This document shows, one piece after another, positions 27,665-37,357 of a stretch of 64,000 nt of DNA. The DNA lies in the NCBI RefSeq assembly GCF_003070865.1, contig NZ_CP026948.1, positions 248,001 to 312,000 of the forward strand, written 5' to 3'. The DNA comes from Corynebacterium liangguodongii. Lineage in GTDB: Bacteria > Actinomycetota > Actinomycetes > Mycobacteriales > Mycobacteriaceae. Both the position numbers and the translations under genes were made by a program. Under the pieces are notes generated by a model. It worked only from the letters and a program-made list of their open reading frames with translations, made no database searches and was not told the origin of the DNA. Every line of letters begins with the position of its first letter. Positions within the stretch are counted from its first letter, which is position 1.

Positions 27665-28663
27665 GTGTCTAGCTCAAATCTGCCCTACCGTCCCCGCCGA
27701 CTGCGCTCCACCCCCGCCATCCGCGACCTGGTCGCGCAGACGCGGCTTTCCCCGGCCGACCTCATCTACCCGATGTTCCTCGCCGACGGAATCGCCGAGC
27801 CCCGCGAGATCGCCTCCATGCCGGGCCAGTACCAGCACACTCTCGATTCGCTCAAGGCCACCGCGGAGCATGCACTTGAGGCGGGGGTGCGCTGCATCGA
27901 CCTCTTCGGCGTGCCGCGCGACGAAGACAAAGACGCAGAAGGCTCCGCGGCCTGGGCCGAGGAGGGCGTGCTCAACCGGGGCATCCGCGCCCTGCGCGAG
28001 GAGTTCGGCGACGACCTGATCGTCATGGCCGATACGTGCCTGGACGAATTCACGGACCACGGGCACTGCGGTGTCGTGGGCGTCGACAAGCAAGGCTCAT
28101 CCGTTGTGCTTAACGACGCCACAGTGGCCCTCTACGAAAAGATGGCGCTCGCCCAGGCCCGCGCCGGGGCGCACATCGTCAGCCCCTCGGGCATGATGGA
28201 CGGCCAGGTCGGCGCGATCCGCGGGGCCCTCGACGCCGAGGGCTATACCGGGGTGGCGATCATGGCGTACTCCGCGAAGTACGCCTCCGCCTTCTTCGGC
28301 CCCTTCCGCGACGCGGTCGGCTCCAGCCTCACCGGCGACCGCCGCACCTACCAGCAAGACCCGGCCAACGCCCGCGAATCCCTGCGCGAGGCCCGCCTCG
28401 ACATCGAGGAGGGCGCGGACTTCGTCATGGTCAAACCCGCGATGGCCTACCTCGACATCGTGGGGGCAATCGCCGCGTTTTCCCCCGTCCCCGTGGCGGC
28501 CTACCAGGTCTCCGGGGAGTACGCGATGATCAAGGCGGCAGGAGCCAACGGGTGGGTTGACGAGGACGCCGTGATGCTTGAATCGCTGACCTCCATCAAG
28601 CGCGCGGGGGCAGAGCAGATCCTCACCTACTTCGCCATCGACGCGGCGAGGGCCCTGCGATGA
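27665..28663 (+). CDS. hemB: Porphobilinogen synthase (delta-aminolevulinate dehydratase)
   Basis: HemB condenses two 5-aminolevulinates into porphobilinogen. The 332-residue protein starts at GTG 27665 and contains the two Schiff-base lysines (MAYSAKYASAFFGPFRDA and VMVKPAMAYLDIV). The metal segment reads DTCLDEFTDHGHCG: the first and last cysteines of the zinc triad are present, the middle one is Asp, a form I recognise from other actinobacterial HemB. The next gene starts within its stop region (ATGA). Confidence 0.96.
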   Translation: MSSSNLPYRPRRLRSTPAIRDLVAQTRLSPADLIYPMFLADGIAEPREIASMPGQYQHTLDSLKATAEHALEAGVRCIDLFGVPRDEDKDAEGSAAWAEEGVLNRGIRALREEFGDDLIVMADTCLDEFTDHGHCGVVGVDKQGSSVVLNDATVALYEKMALAQARAGAHIVSPSGMMDGQVGAIRGALDAEGYTGVAIMAYSAKYASAFFGPFRDAVGSSLTGDRRTYQQDPANARESLREARLDIEEGADFVMVKPAMAYLDIVGAIAAFSPVPVAAYQVSGEYAMIKAAGANGWVDEDAVMLESLTSIKRAGAEQILTYFAIDAARALR

Positions 28664-29190
28664 CCTCGGGCCGGGCCCGCCCCGAGGTGCTGAGCTACCT
28701 GCTCGGCTCCTGGGCGGTGATGATCGCCGGGGAGTTAGCGTTCCAGGTCGTCAACGCCATCGGGCTCGCCGCCGACCCCTCCGCGCTGCGCCAGGCGGCC
28801 GGGGAGGTCGCGCGCTCGCGCGGCCAGGAGGTCAGCGCCGAGATGATCGCGCTGAGCACCTACACCTCGATCGCGATGATGGCGGTGTTCCAGCTGCTCA
28901 TCATCGCCCTGCTCGCCGTCGCCCTGCGCGCCGTCGCGGGCCGCTGGAGCTGGGCCCGCGGGGCCAAGCGCCTCCTGTCGGTGTTTTCGGTCTACTTTGC
29001 CATCCGGGCGGGCCTCGTCGTCGTCGCGCCTTCGGCCGTGGCCGCCGCGACCTCGCTACCCGTCGCGGTGCCGGCGGTGCTCGGCGCGGCCCAGATCATC
29101 GTCGGTGTGGCGGCCGTGTGCGCGCTGATCTACGCTTCCCGGGAGGAAGTGGACGAGTTTATCTCCGGCGACGCACAGAAGGGCGGGTAG
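28660..29190 (+). CDS. Membrane protein of the heme cluster, unknown function
   Basis: The 176-residue protein has about four hydrophobic segments (around residues 11-33, 66-90, 103-125, 132-155) with a charged 30-residue loop after the first. It ends in a hydrophilic EEVDEFISGDAQKGG tail. No known motif is visible. Its ATG overlaps the hemB stop by four bases, so it is translated with hemB, and similar small membrane proteins occupy this place in related genomes. Confidence 0.75.
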   Translation: MTSGRARPEVLSYLLGSWAVMIAGELAFQVVNAIGLAADPSALRQAAGEVARSRGQEVSAEMIALSTYTSIAMMAVFQLLIIALLAVALRAVAGRWSWARGAKRLLSVFSVYFAIRAGLVVVAPSAVAAATSLPVAVPAVLGAAQIIVGVAAVCALIYASREEVDEFISGDAQKGG

Positions 29191-29199
29191 GCGAAAAAG

Positions 29200-29685
29200 G
29201 TGGCAGGGATGTTTCCCACGATGGTGGCGGGTGAAGGCGACCCGAACCGCCGCCCCGGAACGGCGGGCGCCGACCAGGGCGCGCCGGGCGAGCTGCGCGC
29301 CGCGTACTGGCTCGCCGTCGTCGCTGCGGTGCTCATGCTCGTCACCGGGATGGTGCTCCTGTCGGTCGGTTTCCCGGAGGGGGCAGCCGAGGAGGCCCGC
29401 GCGGCCTTCATGCGCAACATGCGGGTGGCCGCCTTCGGCAACATCGCCCTCGCGATCGGCCTGGCGGTGAGCGCGCCGCTGGTGTCCGCCCGGGTGCGCG
29501 GCGCGCGGGCGTGGGCGTCGGTGTGCATCGCCGGGGCGATCTTCCTGAACGTCGCGGCGTTTTTCATGCGGGTGACCTCGTGGGCGTCCTTCGCCGTCGT
29601 CATCGTGCTCACGCTGAGCCTGTTTTTCATGTTCCGCCCCGCCGTCAACGCCTACCACGACAGGTTGGGTCCGTGGAGGAGCTAG
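29200..29685 (+). CDS. Four-helix membrane protein of the heme cluster, unknown function
   Basis: The GTG-started 161-residue protein has a hydrophilic first 35 residues and then four predicted membrane helices (about 36-58, 73-96, 102-120, 124-145). It ends HDRLGPWRS. No family could be named. It starts nine bases after the previous gene and overlaps the start of the P-type ATPase homologue by 13 bases, so the three genes look like one translational unit. Confidence 0.7.
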   Translation: MAGMFPTMVAGEGDPNRRPGTAGADQGAPGELRAAYWLAVVAAVLMLVTGMVLLSVGFPEGAAEEARAAFMRNMRVAAFGNIALAIGLAVSAPLVSARVRGARAWASVCIAGAIFLNVAAFFMRVTSWASFAVVIVLTLSLFFMFRPAVNAYHDRLGPWRS

Positions 29686-32255
29686 CGGGAGACGAGCTGG
29701 AGCGCTCGATCATTGAGGCGCGCCGGGCGGCGATCAGCGCGGGGTTCGATCCGGATACCCCGCACGAGCTTGGCGACGACGCAGAGAACACCACACGCAC
29801 CTCGTATGCCTTCCTGCTCTCCGGCATCGAAGACGCACCCCAGCTGCGCGAGATCGAGGAGGCGCTCGAGCGCCTCGAGGGGGTCTCGGCCCGCCTCGTC
29901 TACCCCACCGCCACGGCCTGGGTGACAGCCCCGGAGTCGCTGAACCCGGCAGAGATCACCGCGGTGATCGCGGAATTCGGGGTGACCGCGCAGATGTCCG
30001 ATTCGACGCTGCGCCGCCGCGCTGTGGGGCGCCGAGCGGTCGGCCACCCGATGCCGCGGCGCGGCACGCGGCGGGTGGCGGGCCGAATGTCGGGGCGCAT
30101 GCGCCGGCTGCGCAAGCACGAGGAGGCCTCCCTGAGCCAAAAGCGCGCCGCCGGCTTCATGCGGGGCGAGGTCGAGCGCCCCGCCACCTCTCAGTCCGAC
30201 GTGCTCTTTACCGCTCGCGACCTGGTCACCCCGGTGCGGATGTGGGTGGCGGTGGCCTTGAGCGCGCCGGTGGTGGCCCTCAGCTACATACCGGCGCTGC
30301 AGTTCGGGGGCTGGCAGTGGCTCTGCCTCGCGCTCGCGACCCCGGTCGCGCTGTGGTGCGCGTGGCCTTTCCACCGCGCGATGGCCGGCGGGGTGCGCCG
30401 CGGGATCTCGGCGCTTGACGGCGCGAGCTCGATCGCGGTGCTCAGTTCCTACCTGTGGGCGCTGGGGGCTTTGGTCTTTACCAGTGCCGGCGATATCGGC
30501 TGGACCTCGAGCGGGAATTGGCTGCCCGTGATGCACGGCGAGGACATAGAGTTGTTCCTCGACGTGACCTGCGGGGTGACGGCGCTGCTGCTCATCGGCC
30601 GCTACAACGCGGTGCGGGTGCGTTCCTACCTGCTCGAAGACATGGAGTACCGCCGCCCCGACCCGAACCGGGAGTATAGGGTGATCCGCCGCCCGCGCGG
30701 GGTGGGCAAGGCCATCGAGGAGGCCATCCCCGCCTCCGAGCTCAACCGGGGCGACGACGTGATTGTGCACCCGGGCGATGTGATCCCCGTCGACGGCGAC
30801 GTCGTGGGCGGCTCGTGCCGGCTCCACCGCCCGCTTATCGACGCCAGGGAGCCCCAAACGGTCAAGGTCGGCTCCCGGGTGTTTTCCGGCGATACCATCC
30901 AGGAGGGGCAGGTCAAGGTGCGCGTGGCCCGCACGGGTCACGCGACCCGCTGGGCCGCGGTGCACAAGTGGGTAGAGGATGCCTCGCGGCGCGAGAACCT
31001 GGCGACAATGCTCTCGACCCGCTCGGCGAGCCTGCTCATCCCCGCGGCCTACTTCATCGCGGGGGCCGACTTCTTGCTGTGGTTGCTCATCACCGGCGAT
31101 GCCAACGCCGCGTTTTCCACAGCGTTGGCGATCCTCGCGGTCGTCGCACCGGTGGCGCTGGCGATCTCCCCGGCGCTGGCGTTGCGCCTCGGTATCGAGG
31201 CCGCGGCCCGCAACGGCATCCTCATGCGCGACGGGCACACGTTCCGCGTGCTGGAGGCGACTGACACCGCGGTGTTCAACCGCGTGGGCGCCCTCGTGAA
31301 ACCGGAGATGTTCGTCGAGACGGTCACCGCCGAGCGCGGCGAGGACTCCGACATCGTCTTACGCGTTGCCTCCGTCCTCGCTGTGGAGTCGGACAGCCCG
31401 ATGGCGAAGGCGCTGGTGAAGGCGGCGCGCGAGTCGCGCGACACCCGATCGAAGGACGCGATGCTGCCGACCTGGATCGAGCTGAGCAACGAGGTCGACA
31501 GCGCCGACGGGGAGTTCTCCGGCCGCCTCACGCTGACCTTCGAGGAGGACAACGGCGAGGAACACACGGAGGTCATCGACGCTTCTCTGTGGCGCCCGAC
31601 GGAACTCTCGCAGCTGCGAGGCCGCCTCGCGGTCGCCGCCACGAGCGGCGGCACCCCGATCGTGGTGCGCTGGAAGGGCAGGGACCGCGGGGTGATCACC
31701 TTCTACGACCCGGCGAAGGACGACGCGATTGACGCGGTGGAGCGACTCGAGGACCTCGGGGTGGAAACGGTCATGCTCACGCGCGATACCTACCCGGTGG
31801 CGCGGCGTTTCGCGGACTTCCTGGGGGTGACCAACGTCCTGGCCGGGGTGCGCGCCGCCGACAAGCCCGGTGCCGTGCGCGCGCTGCACACCCAGGGCGC
31901 GACGGTGGCGATGGTGGGAGATCACACCATGATGGAGGTGTTAAAAGTCGCCGACGTCGGCATCCTCTACGCCAACGACAAGGCGATTGATTCGCGGCTG
32001 AGCAAGGTCGAGGACAACGCCGAGGTCGTGCTCCTGCGTGACGACGTCATGGCGATCCCCCAGCTCATCGCGCTCTCGCGTCGGGTCTGCGGCATCATCG
32101 ACGCGAACATGCTCTTCGCCTGGGCCTACAACATCGTCGCAATCGTGCTGGCGGTCGCCGGCGTGTTGCCTCCGATGGGGGCGACTCTGCTCATGCTCGG
32201 CAGCACTCTCATCATCGAGGCACTCTCCGCCAGGGCGCGCCGTTTCCCTCTGTAG
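29673..32255 (+). CDS. P-type ATPase homologue lacking catalytic residues (pseudo-ATPase)
   Basis: The 860-residue protein has the full heavy-metal P-type ATPase layout: an HMA-like fold (about residues 45-110) without the CxxC metal site, N-terminal membrane helices from about 185, an actuator domain near 330-430, a membrane pair, the phosphorylation/nucleotide domains and two final helices. Every hallmark is altered: intramembrane CPC reads APV (VVAPVALAIS), the phosphorylated Asp in DKTGT is Asn536 (FNRVGALVK), TGES/P reads AREP, the SEHP histidine reads SDSP, and GDGIND reads GDHTMM at 749-754. ATP-driven cation transport is therefore unlikely. GTG 29673 is the probable start, since the open frame further upstream lies inside the preceding gene. 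Its place between hemB and hemE suggests a structural or regulatory job in heme or metal handling, which is inference. Confidence 0.85.
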   Translation: MEELAGDELERSIIEARRAAISAGFDPDTPHELGDDAENTTRTSYAFLLSGIEDAPQLREIEEALERLEGVSARLVYPTATAWVTAPESLNPAEITAVIAEFGVTAQMSDSTLRRRAVGRRAVGHPMPRRGTRRVAGRMSGRMRRLRKHEEASLSQKRAAGFMRGEVERPATSQSDVLFTARDLVTPVRMWVAVALSAPVVALSYIPALQFGGWQWLCLALATPVALWCAWPFHRAMAGGVRRGISALDGASSIAVLSSYLWALGALVFTSAGDIGWTSSGNWLPVMHGEDIELFLDVTCGVTALLLIGRYNAVRVRSYLLEDMEYRRPDPNREYRVIRRPRGVGKAIEEAIPASELNRGDDVIVHPGDVIPVDGDVVGGSCRLHRPLIDAREPQTVKVGSRVFSGDTIQEGQVKVRVARTGHATRWAAVHKWVEDASRRENLATMLSTRSASLLIPAAYFIAGADFLLWLLITGDANAAFSTALAILAVVAPVALAISPALALRLGIEAAARNGILMRDGHTFRVLEATDTAVFNRVGALVKPEMFVETVTAERGEDSDIVLRVASVLAVESDSPMAKALVKAARESRDTRSKDAMLPTWIELSNEVDSADGEFSGRLTLTFEEDNGEEHTEVIDASLWRPTELSQLRGRLAVAATSGGTPIVVRWKGRDRGVITFYDPAKDDAIDAVERLEDLGVETVMLTRDTYPVARRFADFLGVTNVLAGVRAADKPGAVRALHTQGATVAMVGDHTMMEVLKVADVGILYANDKAIDSRLSKVEDNAEVVLLRDDVMAIPQLIALSRRVCGIIDANMLFAWAYNIVAIVLAVAGVLPPMGATLLMLGSTLIIEALSARARRFPL

Positions 32256-32266
32256 ACTGCTGGCAT

Positions 32267-33316
32267 ATGACTAGACGCGCGCTCCCCGACGCCCCCTTGA
32301 TCGCCGCCGCAGCCGGGCGCCGCCCTTCGCGCACCCCGGTGTGGTTCATGCGCCAGGCGGGCCGCTCCCTGCCCGAGTACCGCAAGGTGCGCGAGGGAAT
32401 CCCGATGCTTCAGTCCTGCTTCATGCCCGAGCTGCTCGCCGAGATCACCCTGCAGCCGGTGCGCCGGCACGACGTCGACGCCGCGATCTTGTTCTCCGAC
32501 ATTGTCGTCCCGCTCAAGGCAGCCGGCGTCGAGGTGGAGATCGTGCCGGGGAGAGGGCCGGTTGTGGCACAGCCGGTGCGGGGGAGGGGGGACGTCGATA
32601 AGCTGCCCGTGCTCGGACGAGACATCACCGAGGTCGCAGAGGGAATCCGCATCATCCTCGGCGAGCTCAACGAGACCCAGGCCCTGATCGGTTTCGTCGG
32701 CGCGCCGTTTACCCTGGCGAGCTACCTCGTGGAGGGCGGGCCGTCGAAGAACCACGAGAAGACCAAGGCGATGATGCACGCCGACCCGGAGACCTGGCAC
32801 GCGCTCATGGCCAAGCTGGTGCCCACCATTACGGCGTTTCTGCGCACGCAGGTCGACGCCGGGATCGATGCGATGCAGCTGTTCGACTCGTGGGCGGGGT
32901 TCTTGTCCGAGCGCGACTACCGGGAGCACGTCTTGCCGTACTCGACCGAGATCCTACAAGGCGTGGCCGGCGAGATCCCGCGCATTCACTTCGGCGTGAG
33001 CACCGGCGAGCTGCTCGGCGCGATGAGCGAGGCGGGCAGCGAGGTGATGGGCGTGGACTGGCGCGTGCCGCTCGATGCCGCCGCCGCTCGCTTCGCCTCC
33101 CCACGGGTGCTGCAGGGCAACCTCGACCCGGCCATGCTTTTTGCCGGGCGCGATGTGGTGCGCGGCGAGGTTAGCCGCATCAAGGCGGAGGCGGCGCGCG
33201 CGATCGAGGCGGGCAACGCCACCGGGCACATCTTCAACCTCGGCCACGGGGTGCTGCCCGCCACCGACCCGGGCGCGATCACCGAGGCTGTCGCGATTAT
33301 CCACGAGGAGAGCTAA
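32267..33316 (+). CDS. hemE: Uroporphyrinogen decarboxylase
   Basis: HemE converts uroporphyrinogen III to coproporphyrinogen III. The 349-residue protein has the signature PVWFMRQAGRSLPEYR at about residues 24-39, the catalytic Asp region AILFSDIVVPL, FVGAPFTLASYLVEGG, and the C-terminal GHIFNLGHGVLPATDP. Length and motifs are standard. hemY starts on the base after the hemE stop. Confidence 0.97.
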   Translation: MTRRALPDAPLIAAAAGRRPSRTPVWFMRQAGRSLPEYRKVREGIPMLQSCFMPELLAEITLQPVRRHDVDAAILFSDIVVPLKAAGVEVEIVPGRGPVVAQPVRGRGDVDKLPVLGRDITEVAEGIRIILGELNETQALIGFVGAPFTLASYLVEGGPSKNHEKTKAMMHADPETWHALMAKLVPTITAFLRTQVDAGIDAMQLFDSWAGFLSERDYREHVLPYSTEILQGVAGEIPRIHFGVSTGELLGAMSEAGSEVMGVDWRVPLDAAAARFASPRVLQGNLDPAMLFAGRDVVRGEVSRIKAEAARAIEAGNATGHIFNLGHGVLPATDPGAITEAVAIIHEES

Positions 33317-34687
33317 ATGCGTATTGCCATCATCGGCGCGGGCCTGGCAGGGCTGACGGCAGCCTACGAGCTGCGCGAGAATGACGTCGACGTCTACGAG
33401 GCCACCGACCGCATCGGCGGCAAGCTGTACACGGTGCCCTTCGAAGCCGGGCCCACCGACATGGGCGCCGAGGCCTTCCTCTCGCGGCGCACCGACGCCG
33501 TGGAGTTCATCTCCGAGCTCGGGTTGAAAGACTCCCTCGTGGCGCCCTCCGGCCTGGGCTCGCTGGTCTACGCCGGCGGCCGGGCACTGCCGCTGCCGCG
33601 CGGCGGGGTGATGGGCATTCCGTCGACGGGCCAGGCGGTGGCGCACCTCGTGGGTGCGGAGGCGGCGGCGCGTATCGACGCCGAATCCGACGCCCCTGGG
33701 TTCACCTGGGAGGCCGGAGGAGACGTGAGCGTGGGTGCGCTCGTGCGCGCCCGCTACGGCGACGAGGTCGTCGACGTGGTGGTCTCCGCCCTGCTCGGCG
33801 GGGTGTATTCCTGCTCCGCGGACGACCTGGGGCTGCGCGCGACGCTGCCGCAGCTCGCCGGCGAGCTCGACCGCCTCGCCGCCGACGGCCCGGTGCACCT
33901 GAGGGACGCGGTGGGCAACCTCGAGGCCTCGCGCGCCGAGCTGCCGACGGGCCAGGGCTCGGTGTTCTCCACCTTCCGCGAGGGCTACCAGGAGCTCTAC
34001 GAGGCGCTCGCGGAAAAATCTGGCGCCGACATCTACGTCGACGCCTTCATCTCCGGGATCTCGTCCTCCGCCGCGGGCTACCGGCTCGCCGGCGGCGAGG
34101 ACAAGGACTACGACCGGGTCATCCTCGCCGTGCCCGCGCCGACGGCGGCGCTTCTGCTGAAGCAGGTTGCGCCCGAGGCGGCGTCTGCGCTCTCCGCGGT
34201 GAAGCTGGCCAACTCCGTCGTGGTGGGCATGCGCTTCGCCACAGACGCCGGCCTGCCGAACAACTCCGGGGTGCTCGTCGCCTCCGGCGAGCAGGGGGTG
34301 CGCGCGAAGGCGTTTACCTTCTCCTCGCGCAAGTGGCCCCACCTGGCGAAGCGCGGCGGGGCGCTCGTGCGCGCCAGCTTCGGGCGCTTCGGTGACGATG
34401 TCGCGCTGCGCGCCAGCGAGGATGACCTGGTGGACTGGGCGCTCGATGACCTGCAGACCATCACCGGCTTTGACGGCCGCGCCGCCGGTCTAGAAGAGAT
34501 CTACACCCAGCGCTGGTTCGGCGGGCTGCCGCGCTTTGATGCCTCCCACCTCGCCACCGTCGAGGCCGTGCGCGGGCACCTGGCGGGCACGGCCGGCATC
34601 GAGGTCGCCGGCGCCTGGGTCGGCGGCGTTGGCGTGCCCGACGTCATCGCGGGCGCGCGTCGGGCGGCGGCGGAGGTCTTGCGATGA
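33317..34687 (+). CDS. hemY: Coproporphyrinogen III / protoporphyrinogen oxidase
   Basis: The 456-residue FAD enzyme begins IAIIGAGLAGLTAAYELREN, the dinucleotide-binding fold, followed by YEATDRIGGKLYTV; the C-terminus has GAWVGGVGVPDVIAGARRAA, typical of FAD amine-oxidase-fold enzymes. In actinobacteria this enzyme (also called CgoX) oxidises coproporphyrinogen III to coproporphyrin III in the coproporphyrin-dependent heme route. hemQ and ferrochelatase are not in the window. It overlaps the next gene by four bases (ATGA). Confidence 0.92.
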   Translation: MRIAIIGAGLAGLTAAYELRENDVDVYEATDRIGGKLYTVPFEAGPTDMGAEAFLSRRTDAVEFISELGLKDSLVAPSGLGSLVYAGGRALPLPRGGVMGIPSTGQAVAHLVGAEAAARIDAESDAPGFTWEAGGDVSVGALVRARYGDEVVDVVVSALLGGVYSCSADDLGLRATLPQLAGELDRLAADGPVHLRDAVGNLEASRAELPTGQGSVFSTFREGYQELYEALAEKSGADIYVDAFISGISSSAAGYRLAGGEDKDYDRVILAVPAPTAALLLKQVAPEAASALSAVKLANSVVVGMRFATDAGLPNNSGVLVASGEQGVRAKAFTFSSRKWPHLAKRGGALVRASFGRFGDDVALRASEDDLVDWALDDLQTITGFDGRAAGLEEIYTQRWFGGLPRFDASHLATVEAVRGHLAGTAGIEVAGAWVGGVGVPDVIAGARRAAAEVLR

Positions 34688-35385
34688 CGAGCGCGGAGCC
34701 TACCGCCGAGAAGGAGTGGTGGGAGGAAGACGGCCTGCCCTGGAACTCGAAGCCGACGAAGCAGGACTATTGGTGCCTGGGTCTCTTCGGCTTCGTCGGC
34801 CTGTTCGGCATGGCGATGATCCCGCTGCGCGCCTGGCTGCTCGGCCTCGACCCGCCGGTCATGCTGGCGCTCACCGGCTCGCGCATCGGCGCGGCATCGA
34901 CAGGCGCGCTGGCCTCTATCGGCCAGGCGGAGAACTGGCTCGCCTACCTGCTCATCGGTTCGGTGGTGGCGATCAAGTTCGACTGGATCTACTGGTGGGC
35001 GGGCAAGCTGTGGGGCCGCGGCATGCTCGAGGTGCAGGCCAGCCAATCGAAGCGCGCGGCAAAAAACATCGCTCGCGCCGAGGCGTGGGGGCGCAAGCTC
35101 GGCTGGGTCGGCATCTTCCTCGCCTACCTTCCTATCCCGCTGCCGATCGCGTTCGTCGTCTTCGTGCTCGCGGGCATGACCGGGATGAAGCTGTGGAAGT
35201 TCATGCTGCTCAACTTCGTGGCCAAGACGCTGTGGTCGCTGCTCTACTTCGCGCTCGGCTGGCGCATCGGCGAGCCCGTCGTCTTCGTGCTTGAGCAGTA
35301 CGCGCGGGTGGCGAACTGGATCGCGATCGCGCTCATCGTGGTCATCTTCTTCACGGCGTTCCGGGGGCAGCGCCGTGCTGCTTAA
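34684..35385 (+). CDS. DedA-like membrane protein
   Basis: The 233-residue protein has about five hydrophobic segments and a middle block [22 protein letters not shown]...[38 protein letters not shown], which fits the DedA/VTT fold (a re-entrant loop with conserved Arg/Gly/Pro replaced here in part). DedA proteins are linked to lipid translocation and membrane energetics. Translation is coupled to hemY. A single copy of the array palindrome follows the stop. Confidence 0.75.
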   Translation: MTSAEPTAEKEWWEEDGLPWNSKPTKQDYWCLGLFGFVGLFGMAMIPLRAWLLGLDPPVMLALTGSRIGAASTGALASIGQAENWLAYLLIGSVVAIKFDWIYWWAGKLWGRGMLEVQASQSKRAAKNIARAEAWGRKLGWVGIFLAYLPIPLPIAFVVFVLAGMTGMKLWKFMLLNFVAKTLWSLLYFALGWRIGEPVVFVLEQYARVANWIAIALIVVIFFTAFRGQRRAA

Positions 35386-35394
35386 ACCCCGCCG

Positions 35395-35412
35395 ACTCCG
35401 CAGCTGCGGAGC
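35395..35412. repeat. Solitary copy of the array palindrome
   Basis: CTCCGCAGCTGCGGAG (35396-35411) is a perfect 16-bp palindrome lying between the DedA-like gene and hemL. It differs from the array consensus by C-G instead of T-G at the pair in question, which restores the symmetry. Confidence 0.85.
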
Positions 35413-35441
35413 GCGCACCCCCGTGCCCTAAGATAGGGGCC

Positions 35442-36758
35442 ATGACTGCGCAACACCCGACCTCCGCCAACACCGCGCGCTCGGCCGAGCTCTTCGCCCG
35501 TGCCCAAACGCTCACCCCGGGCGGGGTGAATTCGCCGGTGCGTGCCTTCGGCTCGGTGGGCGGGCAGGCGCGCTTCATCGAGCGCGCCGAGGGCTCCACG
35601 CTTTACGACGTCGACGGCAACGCCTACGTCGACCTCGTGAACTCCTGGGGTCCGATGCTCCACGGGCACGCTCACCCGCAGGTCATCGAGGCGGTGGAAA
35701 AGGCGCTGCACAAGGGCCTGTCCTTCGGGGCGCCGACCGAGGCCGAGATTGAGCTCGCCCACGCCATCGTGGAGCGCACCAGCGTCGAGGAAGTGCGCAT
35801 GGTCAACTCCGGCACCGAGGCGACGATGAGCGCGGTGCGCCTCGCCCGCGGGTACACGGGCCGGGCCAAGATCGTGAAGTTCGCGGGCTGCTACCACGGC
35901 CACGTCGACGCGCTGCTGGCGTCGGCAGGGTCGGGCGTCGCCACGTTTGCGCTGCCCGATTCCCCCGGCGTGACCGGCGCCCAGGCGGCGGAGACCATCG
36001 TCGTGCCCTACAACGACCTCGACGCCGTGCGCGAGGCCTTCGCGCACAACCCTGGCGAGATCGCCGCGGTCATCACCGAGGCCGCGGCCGGAAACATGGG
36101 CACCGTGGTCCCCGGCGAGGGCTTCAACCAGCAGCTCAAAGACATCGCGCATGAGCACGGCGCGCTGCTCATCCTCGACGAGGTGATGACGGGCTTCCGC
36201 ACCTCGCACGCGGGCTGGTACGGCGTCGACGGGGTGGCGGGCGATCTCACCACCTTTGGCAAGGTCGTCTCCGGAGGGCTGCCGGCCGCCGCGTTCGGCG
36301 GGCGCCGCGAGATCATGGAGTACCTCGCGCCGAACGGGCCGGTCTACCAGGCGGGGACGTTAAGCGGTAACCCGGTGGCGATGGCGGCCGGGGTGGCGTC
36401 GCTCAGCCTCGCCAGCGAGGAGATCTACCCGGTGCTGCTGCGCAACGCCGACACCCTCGAAGAGCTCATCCACGCCGCGCTGACGCGCGAGGGCGTGGTC
36501 CACCACGTGCAGCGCGCCTCGACGATGCTCTCCGTGCGCTTCGCCGAGGGGGAGGGGCGCAACTTCGCCGACATGCAGGCCGCCGAGACGTACCGCTACC
36601 CGGCGTTTTTCCACGCACTGCTCGACAACGGTGTCTACGCCCCGCCGAGCGCGTTCGAGACCTGGTTTGTTTCCACCGCTCTGAGCGCCGAAGATTTCGG
36701 GCGCATCGAGGCCGCGCTCGCGGTCGCAGCAAAGGCCGCCGCAGGGGCGAGCAAATGA
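35442..36758 (+). CDS. hemL: Glutamate-1-semialdehyde 2,1-aminomutase
   Basis: HemL makes 5-aminolevulinate from glutamate-1-semialdehyde using PLP, closing the C5 route begun by HemA. The 438-residue class III aminotransferase has the [10 protein letters not shown] opening, [28 protein letters not shown], and the PLP lysine in [17 protein letters not shown] (about residue 270). Length is standard. It overlaps the following phosphatase gene by four bases. Its 5' leader contains the palindrome at 35395. Confidence 0.97.
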   Translation: MTAQHPTSANTARSAELFARAQTLTPGGVNSPVRAFGSVGGQARFIERAEGSTLYDVDGNAYVDLVNSWGPMLHGHAHPQVIEAVEKALHKGLSFGAPTEAEIELAHAIVERTSVEEVRMVNSGTEATMSAVRLARGYTGRAKIVKFAGCYHGHVDALLASAGSGVATFALPDSPGVTGAQAAETIVVPYNDLDAVREAFAHNPGEIAAVITEAAAGNMGTVVPGEGFNQQLKDIAHEHGALLILDEVMTGFRTSHAGWYGVDGVAGDLTTFGKVVSGGLPAAAFGGRREIMEYLAPNGPVYQAGTLSGNPVAMAAGVASLSLASEEIYPVLLRNADTLEELIHAALTREGVVHHVQRASTMLSVRFAEGEGRNFADMQAAETYRYPAFFHALLDNGVYAPPSAFETWFVSTALSAEDFGRIEAALAVAAKAAAGASK

Positions 36759-37357
36759 CACGCTCGGTGGTCCACCTCGTGCGCCACGGCGAGGTCTATA
36801 ACCCGATGAAGCTGCTCTACGGTCGCCTCCCAGGCTTCCACTTAAGCGCGCGGGGCCGCTCGATGGCCGCGGTGACCGCGCAGTACTTCGCGGGCCGAGA
36901 CGTCGCCTACCTCGCCTCCAGCCCGCTAGAGCGCGCCCAGGAGACCGCCGCGCCGATCGCAGAGGTTACCGGGTGCGAGGTGGACACGCTCGGCGATCTC
37001 ATCGAGTCCGCGAACGTCTTCGAGGGGCTGCGCACCAAGGGACTGCGCTCGCAGCTGTGGTACCCGCCGCGCTGGCGGCACATGACCAACCCGCTCGAGC
37101 CCAGCTGGTCGGAGTCCTACGAAGAGATTTTCGAGAGGATGTGGCGCGCCGTGGGGCACGCGCGCACGCAGGCACAAGGCCACGAGGCGGTGGTGGTCAG
37201 CCACCAGCTGCCGATAGTGATGGTGCAGCGCCACGCCCAGGGCAAGCGCATGCCGCACGTGCGCCGCAAGTGCGACCTGGCGAGCGTGACCTCGCTTGTG
37301 TTCGAGGGACCTGATGTTGTTGACTTCTCCTACAGAGAACCAGCGAAGGACGTCTAG
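36755..37357 (+). CDS. Histidine phosphatase (phosphoglycerate mutase-like)
   Basis: The 200-residue protein has the catalytic histidine in [30 protein letters not shown], and the second histidine in [15 protein letters not shown]. It belongs to the histidine phosphatase superfamily, but the substrate is unknown. A gene of this type lies between hemL and the thioredoxin-like gene in mycobacteria (Rv0525), so the association with heme and cytochrome c genes is conserved. Its stop abuts the start of the next gene. Confidence 0.88.
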   Translation: MTRSVVHLVRHGEVYNPMKLLYGRLPGFHLSARGRSMAAVTAQYFAGRDVAYLASSPLERAQETAAPIAEVTGCEVDTLGDLIESANVFEGLRTKGLRSQLWYPPRWRHMTNPLEPSWSESYEEIFERMWRAVGHARTQAQGHEAVVVSHQLPIVMVQRHAQGKRMPHVRRKCDLASVTSLVFEGPDVVDFSYREPAKDV

